Shown here: positions 46,474 to 53,974 of the stretch, one piece after another
Position numbering within the stretch: position 1 is the stretch's first letter
Layout: every line of letters starts with the position of its first letter
Assembly: GCA_002021875.1 (NCBI GenBank)
Contig: CP018627.1
Span: forward strand, 6,510,001-6,574,000
Reading direction: 5' to 3'
DNA: 64,000 nucleotides
Source: Streptomyces hygroscopicus
GTDB taxonomy: Bacteria > Actinomycetota > Actinomycetes > Streptomycetales > Streptomycetaceae
Notes under the pieces: generated by a model
The model's input: the letters and a program-made list of their open reading frames with translations, nothing else
What the model was told of the DNA's origin: nothing
Databases searched by the model: none
Position numbers and translations under genes: made by a program

Positions 46474-46650
46474 TTACACCGCCGCCTGGATCCGGCGCAC
46501 CAGCACGACGTACACGGCGAACACGCCGAGCACGACCAACAGGTCGAGCACGACCAGCTCGACGAGTACCACGAACACGACCAGCAACACCAGCACGACC
46601 AGCAGCACGAGCAACACGAGCGACACCCGAGCGGGAGCGAAACGCGGCAT
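46474..46650 (-). CDS. Doubtful 58-aa Val/Leu-only membrane peptide over a degenerate 9-bp repeat
   Basis: The minus strand reads MPRFAPARVSL followed by about 40 nearly exclusively V, L and F residues and RRIQAAV. The frame uses only T at codon position 2 over a run and mostly G/C at position 3. However, the upstream strand has no purine-rich ribosome-binding site, and the plus strand is simply an irregular CAGCACGAC-type repeat. The ATG overlaps the divergent YceI ATG by 2 bp. It may be a true tiny membrane protein or a repeat artefact. Confidence 0.3.
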   Translation of the reverse strand: MPRFAPARVSLVLLVLLVVLVLLVVFVVLVELVVLDLLVVLGVFAVYVVLVRRIQAAV

Positions 46651-47500
46651 GACGACCACAGGAGCAGGAGCAGGCGGGGGAGCGGGACTGCGGGCCCGGA
46701 TCCACACCCGCGACGGCTGGGCGGTCCAGCACGCGGTGCTGACCGTCACGGATATGACGGGCGCGCAGGTGCTGCGCGCGCAGGCCGACGCGGACGGCGC
46801 CGTGCGGACCGGCGAGCCGCTGCCGCCGGGGCCGTACACGATCATCGCCACCGCCGTCGGCTATGCCCCGGTCGCGTCCACGGCGATCGTCACGGCCTCC
46901 GGGCGGGCCGACGTGGGCACGGTGGTGCTGGCGCGTCAGGGCGGGGTGGAGCTTCCCCCGCCCGGTGTGTGGACGCTCGACCCGGCGCATTCGACGGTGG
47001 CCGCGGTCGCCCAGCACCTGGGGATCTCCAGCGTGCACGGCCGGTTCACGGAGTTCGGCGGGCGGATCGAGGTCGGCGAGGACATCGAGAAGTCGCGCGT
47101 CGAGGCGGTCATCCAGGCCGCCAGCATCGACACCGGCAACGCCATGCGGGACGGCCATCTGAAGTCGCCCGACTTCCTCAATGTGGAGGAGTTCCCGCAG
47201 CTCACGTACCGGAGCACGCATCTGAGCGCGGCCGGGGCCGACCGCTGGACGGTCCATGGCGAGCTGTCGATGCACGGCGTCGTCCGGGACGTGGACCTGG
47301 ACCTGACGTACCTGGGCACGGGTCCCGACCCCTGGGGCGGGGTGCGGGCGGCCTTCCGGGCCATCGCCGAGCTGCGTCGCGAGGACTTCGCGATGAACTA
47401 CAACCAGGTGGTCGCGGCGGGCATCGCGGCGATCGGCACGACCCTGCGGGTGGAGCTGGACATACAGGCGGTGCAGGGCGAGGAGCTCCCCACGGCCTGA
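46649..47500 (+). CDS. YceI-family protein with N-terminal carboxypeptidase-regulatory-like domain
   Basis: 283 residues. Residues about 14-95 repeat the fold seen at the end of the MFS protein (RARIHTRDGWAVQHAVLTV, then YTIIATAVGYAPVASTAIV). Residues about 105-280 are a YceI lipocalin-like domain (WTLDPAHSTVAAVAQHLGISSVHGRFTEFGGRIEV, then AMRDGHLKSPDFLNVEEFPQLTYRS, segments DPAHS and SPDFLNVEEFP). YceI proteins bind polyisoprenoid or amide lipids. There is no signal peptide. The 300-bp gap from the MFS gene holds a repeat, so it may have its own promoter. Confidence 0.88.
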   Translation: MTTTGAGAGGGAGLRARIHTRDGWAVQHAVLTVTDMTGAQVLRAQADADGAVRTGEPLPPGPYTIIATAVGYAPVASTAIVTASGRADVGTVVLARQGGVELPPPGVWTLDPAHSTVAAVAQHLGISSVHGRFTEFGGRIEVGEDIEKSRVEAVIQAASIDTGNAMRDGHLKSPDFLNVEEFPQLTYRSTHLSAAGADRWTVHGELSMHGVVRDVDLDLTYLGTGPDPWGGVRAAFRAIAELRREDFAMNYNQVVAAGIAAIGTTLRVELDIQAVQGEELPTA

Positions 47501-47515
47501 CCGCCGGACGGCAGC

Positions 47516-47612
47516 CTGACCGGTGGGCGCCCTGGCCGCCCAGCGGCCTGACCGGTCGGCCCCCTGACCGTCCGGCGCCCTGACCGTCCGGCGGCCCTAC
47601 CGTCCGGCGGCT
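47516..47612. repeat. Degenerate CTGACCGTCCGGCGG-type tandem repeat
   Basis: Five or six loosely conserved units of about 15-20 bp (CTGACCGGTCGGCC, CTGACCGTCCGGCG, CTACCGTCCGGCGG) fill the gap between the YceI and TetR genes, which are convergent. It may help termination. Confidence 0.5.
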
Positions 47613-47650
47613 GATGTCCTGGGGCGGCGCCCCGGCCCGCCGGGCGCGCG

Positions 47651-48433
47651 CTACCGGTCCCGCAGGGCTTCGATACCGGCGATCGCGAGATCCAGGGCGA
47701 AGGTGAAGTCGCGGTCCCGCATCTCCTCGACCGTATTGCCGCCCCGAGCCTTCATGATCTTCCGCGACTCGTCGAACTCCATGCGGTCCGCGACCGAGCT
47801 CATCGTCTCGTGGAACAGTTCGTCCTGGGTGACTCCCGCCGCCCGGCAGCGGGCGGCGAAGCGGCCCTCGATCGTGCCGAAGCCGTAGACGAACTGGTAG
47901 ACGAGGGACAGCGCACTGGTGATCTTGTCGTCCGGCAGTCCGCTGTTACGCATCACGGCCAGCGCGGCGTTGCTGAAGACCACCGCGTTGGGCCCGATGT
48001 TGAGGTACTCCCCCAGCAGCGCCGGCAGCCAGGAGTGGCGGACCATCACCTGGCGGTACTCGGCCGCGAGCTGGCGCAACTGCTCACGCCAGTCCCGCGG
48101 CTCGGCCGGGGAGTGCTCATGGCCCTCGACGGGCCCGACCGCCTCGATGGGCAGCGCTATCTCGCCCATGGCGGCGTCGAGGGCGAGTTCCAGCAGATGG
48201 TCCTTGGTCTCCACGTACCAGTAGACCGACATGGCGGTCACCCCGAGCTCCGCCGCGAGCCGCCGCATCGAGAAGCCCGACAGACCCTCGGCGTCCAGCA
48301 GCCGCATCGTCGCCGCGACGATCTTCAGATGGTCGAGCCCGACGGGCTGCTGATCGCCCTTGCGCTTGGGGGCCTTGCGTTCGGAGAGCCAGACGCTGGA
48401 CCGCGGGCGGACGGTACGGCTGCCGGTTGCCAT
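47651..48433 (-). CDS. TetR-family regulator
   Basis: 260 residues. The helix-turn-helix is at about 33-75 (HLKIVAATMRLLDAEGLSGFSMRRLAAELGVTAMSVYWYVETKDHLLELAL in pieces: GFSMRRLAAELG, AMSVYWYVETKDHLL). The C-terminal half is of the TetR_C type. The basic leader contains RKAPKRKG-like residues. ATG at 48433. It follows the DHA2 exporter gene by 80 bp on the same strand and probably represses it through the dyad at 50059-50091. Confidence 0.9.
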   Translation of the reverse strand: MATGSRTVRPRSSVWLSERKAPKRKGDQQPVGLDHLKIVAATMRLLDAEGLSGFSMRRLAAELGVTAMSVYWYVETKDHLLELALDAAMGEIALPIEAVGPVEGHEHSPAEPRDWREQLRQLAAEYRQVMVRHSWLPALLGEYLNIGPNAVVFSNAALAVMRNSGLPDDKITSALSLVYQFVYGFGTIEGRFAARCRAAGVTQDELFHETMSSVADRMEFDESRKIMKARGGNTVEEMRDRDFTFALDLAIAGIEALRDR

Positions 48434-48512
48434 GGCGGCGCCTCTCTTTCTCCGATGAGCTGGCACCACGTGTCCCGGGACCCGGCACGCGACACCTCAC
48501 TACCTGCAGATG

Positions 48513-50036
48513 CTATGCCGCCGGGGCCTCCTGTGAAGATCGTTCGGCCCTGCTGAGCAGGAGCGCGGCCAGCAGCCCGCCCGCCAGCACGGCCGCCGCG
48601 CCGACCAGCTGGCTGGTCTCCAGGCCCGAGGAGAAGGCGTCCGTGATGGCCGCCCGGTCTCCGGGGGTACGGGCCGCGGCGAGGGCGGCCGGGAGCGAGC
48701 CGGCTCCGGCGGCGGCCGCGGGCAGCAGCGAGCTGAAGCGGGAGTTGAGCACGGCGCCGAGGACGGCGACGCCGAGCCCGTTGCCGAATTCGGTGAGGGT
48801 GCCGTTGACGCCCGCGCCCACCCCCGCCTTCTCCGGCGGGATGGCCGACATGATGGCGTTCGCCATCGCGGGCATGGCCAACGCGATCCCGGTCCCCATC
48901 ACCACCAGCCCCAGCAGCAGTCCGCCGTAGCCATCCGCGCCGAGGACCGCGATGAGCGCGAGGCCGACCGCGAGCAGCCCCATACCGCTGACGATCGTCA
49001 GCGGCGTCCCGAGCTTCGGCAGCAGCCGGGCGCCGGCTCCGGTGAGGTTGAGCGCCACGATCACCAGCGCGAGCGGCGCGGTGCGCAGCCCCGCGTCCAG
49101 CGCGTCGTAGCCGAGCACGAACTGCAGATGCTGGGTGAGCAGGAAGAGCGAACCGCCCATGCCGAAGGCGACGAGGATGCCGCCCGCGACGGCGCCCACG
49201 AAGCGGCGGTCCCTGAAGAAGTGCATGTCCAGCATCGGATACGGAATATGACGCTCCCACAGCGCGAAGCCGGTCAGCACCACGACCCCGACGAAGGCGG
49301 ACAGCAGAACCCGGACCGAGGTCCAGCCGTCTTCGGGCCCGGCGATGATCGCGTAGACGACTCCGGTCATACCGATGGTGGAGAGCACCGCGCCCAGCAG
49401 ATCGGGCCGGTCGCCGACCGGGTCCTTGGACTCGGGCACCAGCCAGATCACGGCGATCAGCCCGAGCAGCGCGACCGGGATGTTGATCAGGAAGATCGAG
49501 CCCCACCAGAAGTGCTCCAGCAGCGAGCCGCCGATCAGCGGCCCGGCGGCGATGCCGAGCGAGCTGACCGCGCCCCACAGGCCGATCGCCTTGGTCCGCT
49601 CGGCCGCGTCGAAGATCTGCACCACGACGGCGAGCGTTGTGGTCATCAGCAGCGCTCCGCCGATCCCCATGCCCGCGCGGGCGGCGATGAGCTGGCCGGC
49701 CCCCTGCGCCAGCGACGCGAACAGCGAGCCGACACCGAACAGAGCCAGTCCCGCGACCAGCATCTTCTTACGGCCGTAGCGGTCAGCGGCGTTGCCCGCG
49801 GTGAGCAGCAGCCCCGACTGGACCAGCGAATAGGCGCTGATCATCCACTGGATCTCGGCGGTGCTCGCGTCCATCTCCCGGGCGAGGGAGGGGACCGCGA
49901 CGTTGAGGATCGTGTTGTCCAGCAACACGGTGAGCTGGGCGAGGCAGATCACGGCGAGGATCAGCCAGCGCTGTGGATGACCACCCGGGGACTGGCCGGG
50001 TGGAGCGGAGGCGGCGTCGGCGGTCGAGACCGTCAT
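48513..50036 (-). CDS. DHA2-family MFS drug exporter (EmrB/QacA-like)
   Basis: 507 residues with 14 predicted helices. Motifs: LDNTILNVAVPSLAREM (helix 1), GNAADRYGRKKMLVAG (motif A), GIGGALLMTTTLAVVVQIF (motif C region) and GLWGAVSSLGIAAGPLIGG (antiporter motif). It should export toxic hydrophobic compounds in exchange for protons. A TetR gene lies downstream and a TetR-type operator upstream. It is a classic regulated efflux module. Confidence 0.93.
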   Translation of the reverse strand: MTVSTADAASAPPGQSPGGHPQRWLILAVICLAQLTVLLDNTILNVAVPSLAREMDASTAEIQWMISAYSLVQSGLLLTAGNAADRYGRKKMLVAGLALFGVGSLFASLAQGAGQLIAARAGMGIGGALLMTTTLAVVVQIFDAAERTKAIGLWGAVSSLGIAAGPLIGGSLLEHFWWGSIFLINIPVALLGLIAVIWLVPESKDPVGDRPDLLGAVLSTIGMTGVVYAIIAGPEDGWTSVRVLLSAFVGVVVLTGFALWERHIPYPMLDMHFFRDRRFVGAVAGGILVAFGMGGSLFLLTQHLQFVLGYDALDAGLRTAPLALVIVALNLTGAGARLLPKLGTPLTIVSGMGLLAVGLALIAVLGADGYGGLLLGLVVMGTGIALAMPAMANAIMSAIPPEKAGVGAGVNGTLTEFGNGLGVAVLGAVLNSRFSSLLPAAAAGAGSLPAALAAARTPGDRAAITDAFSSGLETSQLVGAAAVLAGGLLAALLLSRAERSSQEAPAA

Positions 50037-50058
50037 GGGGACTCCAGGCAGGGCTTCT

Positions 50059-50091
50059 ACGGTGTATGACGATATGGTCGCTATACACCGT
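50059..50091. promoter_or_regulatory. TetR operator candidate upstream of the DHA2 exporter
   Basis: ACGGTGTAT (50059-50067) is mirrored by ATACACCGT (50083-50091) with a 15-bp spacer that also holds CGATATGGTCG. It lies 23-55 bp upstream of the exporter ATG. A further related half-site (ACGGCGTAC) occurs near 50105. The perfect arms and the nearby TetR gene support operator function. Confidence 0.7.
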
Positions 50092-50204
50092 ACAAGTATC
50101 GCTCTACGGCGTACAGCGAATTATCGTCCGCGCGCCGCACGCGCGTACGGGCCGGTGGTCAGGGGGAAACCCGGCCACCGGCCCGTACGTACGGGATTCG
50201 GGCG

Positions 50205-52649
50205 TCAGTCGGAGGACTTCGAGGACTTCGAGGACGCCGACGACTTCGAGGACGCCGAGGACTTCTGTGTCAGGTCATAGAGCGTGGTGCTGCCCACGGT
50301 GACCTTCTTGTAGGTGGCCTCGATCCAGGAGGTGATCTGGGACGAGGCCCCCTGGCCGCCGCCCGGCCCGCCGCCCATACCGGTGCCCGAGGAGATGAAG
50401 TAGTGGATCTTGCCCTGCTTCACATACTCCTTGAACTGGGCGAGCGTCGGGGACGGGTCGCTGCCGTTGAAGCCGCCGATGGCCATCACGGGCTTCTGGG
50501 TGGCGAGTTGATAGCTCGCGGCGTTCTGGGAGCCGATCGCCGCGGCCGCCCAGGTGTAGTCGTCGGCGTTCCTCCCCAGCTTCGCCTCCGTCTTGGCGTC
50601 GACCTGCTGACCGTCGAGCAGTCCGCCCATGCCGCCGCCGCGCCGGCCGCCCTCGCCCATGCCGCCACCGGGCAGCATGCCCGGTCGGCCGTTCTGCCCC
50701 TGGCCCTGCCCCTGCCCCTGGGCGTTGCCCTTACCGTTCTGCGGAGACTGGCCGCCGCCCGGGAAGCCGTTCTGACCGCCCGGCTGACCACCGCCGGTGC
50801 CCCCGCCCGGCATACCCTGCCGACCGCCCTGCCCCTGGCCCTGCTGGGCCTGGCCGCCCTGCTGATTGCCCTGGCCCTGGCCCTGGCCCTGTCCCTGCTG
50901 GCCCGCGCCCTGGCGTCCGTTCTGCATCCCCGGCGGGCCGCCCATCCGGCCGCCGCCCGGGAAGCCGCCACCGGGGCCGCCCATACCGCCCGCCACCGAC
51001 GGACCGGCCGTCACGATGGAGCCGCGCTTCGGGGTGTCCACCGTGTTGAGCGTGTACGCGACCGGCCCGGCCAGCCCCGCCGCGAGGCCGAGGCCCGCCG
51101 CGGCCAGCGCCGCCTTCCGGCCGAGGCGCGCCGTCAGCAGCAGTCCGGCCGCCGCCGCGAGCCCGCCGATCAGCACCGCCCAGCGCAGCCAGGGGTGCCA
51201 GTCCGCCGACCGCCCCAGCAGGACGTACGACATATAGGCGGTGGCCGCGACCGTGACGGCCAGCACCGCCGAGGCGGCCGACCCGGCCCGGCCGCCTTCG
51301 TTCCGCCGCTCCCACAGCAGCGCCGCGCCCATGCCCACGACCGCCGCGATATAGGGCGCCAGGGCGATGTTGTAGTACTGGTGGAAGATCCCGGACATGA
51401 AGCTGAAGGTGGCGAACGTCATCAGCAGCGCCCCGCCCCACACCAGGAAGGCCGCGCGCCGGGTGTCGGTGCGCGCCGCCCGCCAGGTCAGCCAGATTCC
51501 GGCCGCCAGCAGGATGAACGCCGCGGGCAGCAGCCAGGCGATCTGACCGCCCATGTCGGAGCCGAAGAGCCGGTCGATCCCGGTCTCGCCCCACCTGCCG
51601 CCACCGCCACCGCCGCCACCCCGGCCGCCACCGCCGACGCTGCCGGTCTCATTGCCGTTGATCCGGCCCAGACCGTTGTAGCCGAAGGTCAGCTCCAGGA
51701 AGCTGTTGTGCTGCGAACCGCCGATGTACGGACGCGAGGACGCCGGCCACAGCTCGACGATCGCGACCCACCAGCCGCCGGAGACCACCATCGCCAGCCC
51801 CGCGAGCAGCAGTTGCCCGATGCGCCGGCCGAACTTCGCCGGGGCGCACACCGCGTACACCACCGCGAGCGGCGGCAGGATCAGCCACGCCTGCAGGGTT
51901 TTGGTGAGGAAGCCGAGGCCGAAGCAGACCCCCGCGAGCAGCAGCCACTTGGTGCGGGCGTCCTCCAGCGCGCGCAGCACGCAGTAGACCGCCGAGACCA
52001 TCAGCAGACACAGCAGCGCGTCGGGGTTGTTGAAGCGGAACATCAGCGCCGCGACCGGGGTGACCGCGAGCGCCGCGCCCGCGATAAGCCCGGCGGCCGC
52101 GCTGAACCTGCGGCGTACGGCCGCGTACAGCACCCCGACCGTCGCGACGCCCATGAGCGCCTCGGGGACGAGGACCGCCCAGGAGGAGAGGCCGAAGAGC
52201 CGCACCGACAGGGCCATCGGCCACAGCGCGGCCGGGGGCTTGTCGACGGTGATGGAGTTCGCGGCGTCGGAGGAGCCGAAGAAGAACGCCTTCCAGCTCT
52301 CGCTGCCCGCCTGCACGGCCGCCGAGTAGAACTGGTTGGCGTAGCCGGACGCGCCCAGGCTCCACAGGTAGAGCACGGTGGTCACGGCCAGCAGGGCCCA
52401 CAGGGCGGGCCGCGCCCAGCGCGGGTCCTCAGGCCGTCCCCGCCAGGCCCGCGCCAGGCGCGAACCGCCGGTGGCCTGGGGCCGCGCCGCCAGCCGCCCG
52501 TCCGGGGCCGCCGGGCCTGCCGAGGCCGCCAGGGGCTGTGGAGGCTGCGAGGCCGCCGGTGTCGTCGAAGCCACCGGGCCTGCCGGGGTCGCCAAGGGCT
52601 GCGAGGGCGGCGGTCCGACGTCCCGGGTGCCGTGGTCGTACGTCGTCAT
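50205..52649 (-). CDS. ArnT-like glycosyltransferase (GT39 family) with Gly/Gln-rich insertion
   Basis: 814 residues. The GT-C membrane enzyme begins near residue 75, with the family loop FGSSDAANSITVDKPPAALWPMALSVRLFG containing the DKPP motif. About 11-12 helices follow to residue 500. A Gly/Gln/Asn-rich block (about 540-690; repeats such as GQGQGQGNQQGGQ) separates it from a C-terminal extracellular domain (ADDYTWAAAAIGSQNAASYQLATQKPVMAIGGFNGSDPSPTLAQF, segment GGFNGSDP). It ends SSASSKSSKSSD. It would use a polyprenyl-phosphate sugar as donor. Start ATG overlaps the GT2 stop (ATGA). Confidence 0.9.
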   Translation of the reverse strand: MTTYDHGTRDVGPPPSQPLATPAGPVASTTPAASQPPQPLAASAGPAAPDGRLAARPQATGGSRLARAWRGRPEDPRWARPALWALLAVTTVLYLWSLGASGYANQFYSAAVQAGSESWKAFFFGSSDAANSITVDKPPAALWPMALSVRLFGLSSWAVLVPEALMGVATVGVLYAAVRRRFSAAAGLIAGAALAVTPVAALMFRFNNPDALLCLLMVSAVYCVLRALEDARTKWLLLAGVCFGLGFLTKTLQAWLILPPLAVVYAVCAPAKFGRRIGQLLLAGLAMVVSGGWWVAIVELWPASSRPYIGGSQHNSFLELTFGYNGLGRINGNETGSVGGGGRGGGGGGGGRWGETGIDRLFGSDMGGQIAWLLPAAFILLAAGIWLTWRAARTDTRRAAFLVWGGALLMTFATFSFMSGIFHQYYNIALAPYIAAVVGMGAALLWERRNEGGRAGSAASAVLAVTVAATAYMSYVLLGRSADWHPWLRWAVLIGGLAAAAGLLLTARLGRKAALAAAGLGLAAGLAGPVAYTLNTVDTPKRGSIVTAGPSVAGGMGGPGGGFPGGGRMGGPPGMQNGRQGAGQQGQGQGQGQGNQQGGQAQQGQGQGGRQGMPGGGTGGGQPGGQNGFPGGGQSPQNGKGNAQGQGQGQGQNGRPGMLPGGGMGEGGRRGGGMGGLLDGQQVDAKTEAKLGRNADDYTWAAAAIGSQNAASYQLATQKPVMAIGGFNGSDPSPTLAQFKEYVKQGKIHYFISSGTGMGGGPGGGQGASSQITSWIEATYKKVTVGSTTLYDLTQKSSASSKSSASSKSSKSSD

Positions 52650-53974
52650 CGGTTGTCGTTCCTCAAGTCGTCGGTGGTGGCCCCGCTGTCCGACGGGAAG
52701 ACCCAGGCCCGGAAGAGCAGGAAGCGCAGAACGGTCGCGGCGAGGTTCGCCGCGATCAGCACGGCCAGTTCGGTGCCGTGCGAGGCGGTGCCGGGGGCGG
52801 CGTCCAGAGCGGCGAGGGAGCCGCTGGTCAGCACGAGGCCGATGCCGAAGACGACCAGCCCCTGGGCCTGGTGGCGCATCGCGCGGTCCCGGCCGCGCAC
52901 CCCGAAGGTGAGCCTCCGGTTGGCCGCGGTGTTGCCGAGCGCCGACAGCAGCAGCGCCAGCGCGTTGGCCACCTGCGGGCCGGTGCCCAGCCGGAAGAGG
53001 GAGTACAGCAGCAGATAGACCAGCGTGCTCAGCGCGCCGACCACGCAGAACCCGACCAGTTGGCGGGCCAGGCCCTTCGGCACCCCGCTCAGCTCCCGGT
53101 CGCGCGGATCGTCGCCGAACGGACGGCGCACCCGGTCCAGCGGCAGCGCACCGGTGGCCAGCGCGCGCCCCACCCGCCACACACCCCTGAGGTCCTCCGT
53201 GGCCGTCTTCACGATGTGGACCGTGCTGTTGGGGTCGTCGACCCAGTCCACCGGCACCTCGTGGATGCGCAGCCCGGCCCGCTCGGCGAGCACCAGCATC
53301 TCGGTGTCGAAGAACCACCCGGTGTCCTCGACCAACGGCAGCAGCCGCTCCGCGACGTCCTTACGGATCGCCTTGAAACCGCACTGGGCGTCGGAGAAGC
53401 GGGCGGCCAGGCTGCCGCGCAGGATCAGGTTGTACGCCCGCGAGATGAACTCCCGCTTGGGCCCGCGCACCACGCGTGAGCTGCGCGCCAGCCGCGATCC
53501 GATCGCCAGGTCGGAGTGACCGGAGATCAGCGGGGCGACCAGCGGCAGCAGCGCTTTGAGGTCCGTGGACAGATCGACGTCCATATAGGCGAGCACGGGC
53601 GCCTCGGACAGCGACCACACGGTGCGCAGCGCCCGCCCGCGCCCCTTCTGCTCCAGCCGGACCGCCGTCACCTCCTCGATGGACTCGTCCAGGTAGGCCG
53701 CGAGCTCGGGCGTGCGGTCCGTGCTGGCGTTGTCGGCGATGGTGATCCGGAAGCCATACGGGAAGGTGCGGGCCAGATGGTCGTGGAGCCGTCGCACACA
53801 CCGCTCGAGGTCCGCTTCCTCGTTGTAGACGGGGATGACGACGTCCAGCACCGGACGGCCCAGCTCGGCCATCACCGGCCCGCGCACGGGCAAGGTCTGC
53901 AGGGGTGTCTCGGGCGGAGCCCCGAGAGGGGTGTCGGTTCGCATGAGGTCGACAGTCGCGAGCCGCGCTGTCAC
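52646..53974 (-). CDS. GT2 glycosyltransferase (dolichyl-phosphate sugar synthase-like) fused to GtrA domain
   Basis: 442 residues. Domain 1 (about 30-280): VVIPVYNEEADLERCV, the DXD-type motif YMDVDLSTDLKALLPLV, and GFKAIRKDVAERLLPLVEDTGWFFDTEM, as in DPMS/GtrB. Domain 2 (about 300-430): four helices of GtrA type (VGFCVVGALSTLVYLLLYSLF, ALALLLSALGNTAANRRLTF). It should make and flip the polyprenyl-P-sugar donor for the ArnT-like enzyme encoded next. The GTG at 53972-53974 overlaps the histidine kinase stop (GTGA); an ATG at 53944 is also possible. Confidence 0.9.
   Translation of the reverse strand: MTARLATVDLMRTDTPLGAPPETPLQTLPVRGPVMAELGRPVLDVVIPVYNEEADLERCVRRLHDHLARTFPYGFRITIADNASTDRTPELAAYLDESIEEVTAVRLEQKGRGRALRTVWSLSEAPVLAYMDVDLSTDLKALLPLVAPLISGHSDLAIGSRLARSSRVVRGPKREFISRAYNLILRGSLAARFSDAQCGFKAIRKDVAERLLPLVEDTGWFFDTEMLVLAERAGLRIHEVPVDWVDDPNSTVHIVKTATEDLRGVWRVGRALATGALPLDRVRRPFGDDPRDRELSGVPKGLARQLVGFCVVGALSTLVYLLLYSLFRLGTGPQVANALALLLSALGNTAANRRLTFGVRGRDRAMRHQAQGLVVFGIGLVLTSGSLAALDAAPGTASHGTELAVLIAANLAATVLRFLLFRAWVFPSDSGATTDDLRNDNR

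Noticed and set aside
43715..47275. 1186-codon open frame on the minus strand
   Set aside because: It is antisense to the MarR, MFS and YceI genes, has no domain and arises from GC-rich third positions.
50403..53018. 871-codon open frame on the plus strand
   Set aside because: Antisense to the GT39 and GT2 genes; composition is low-complexity and has no recognisable motif.
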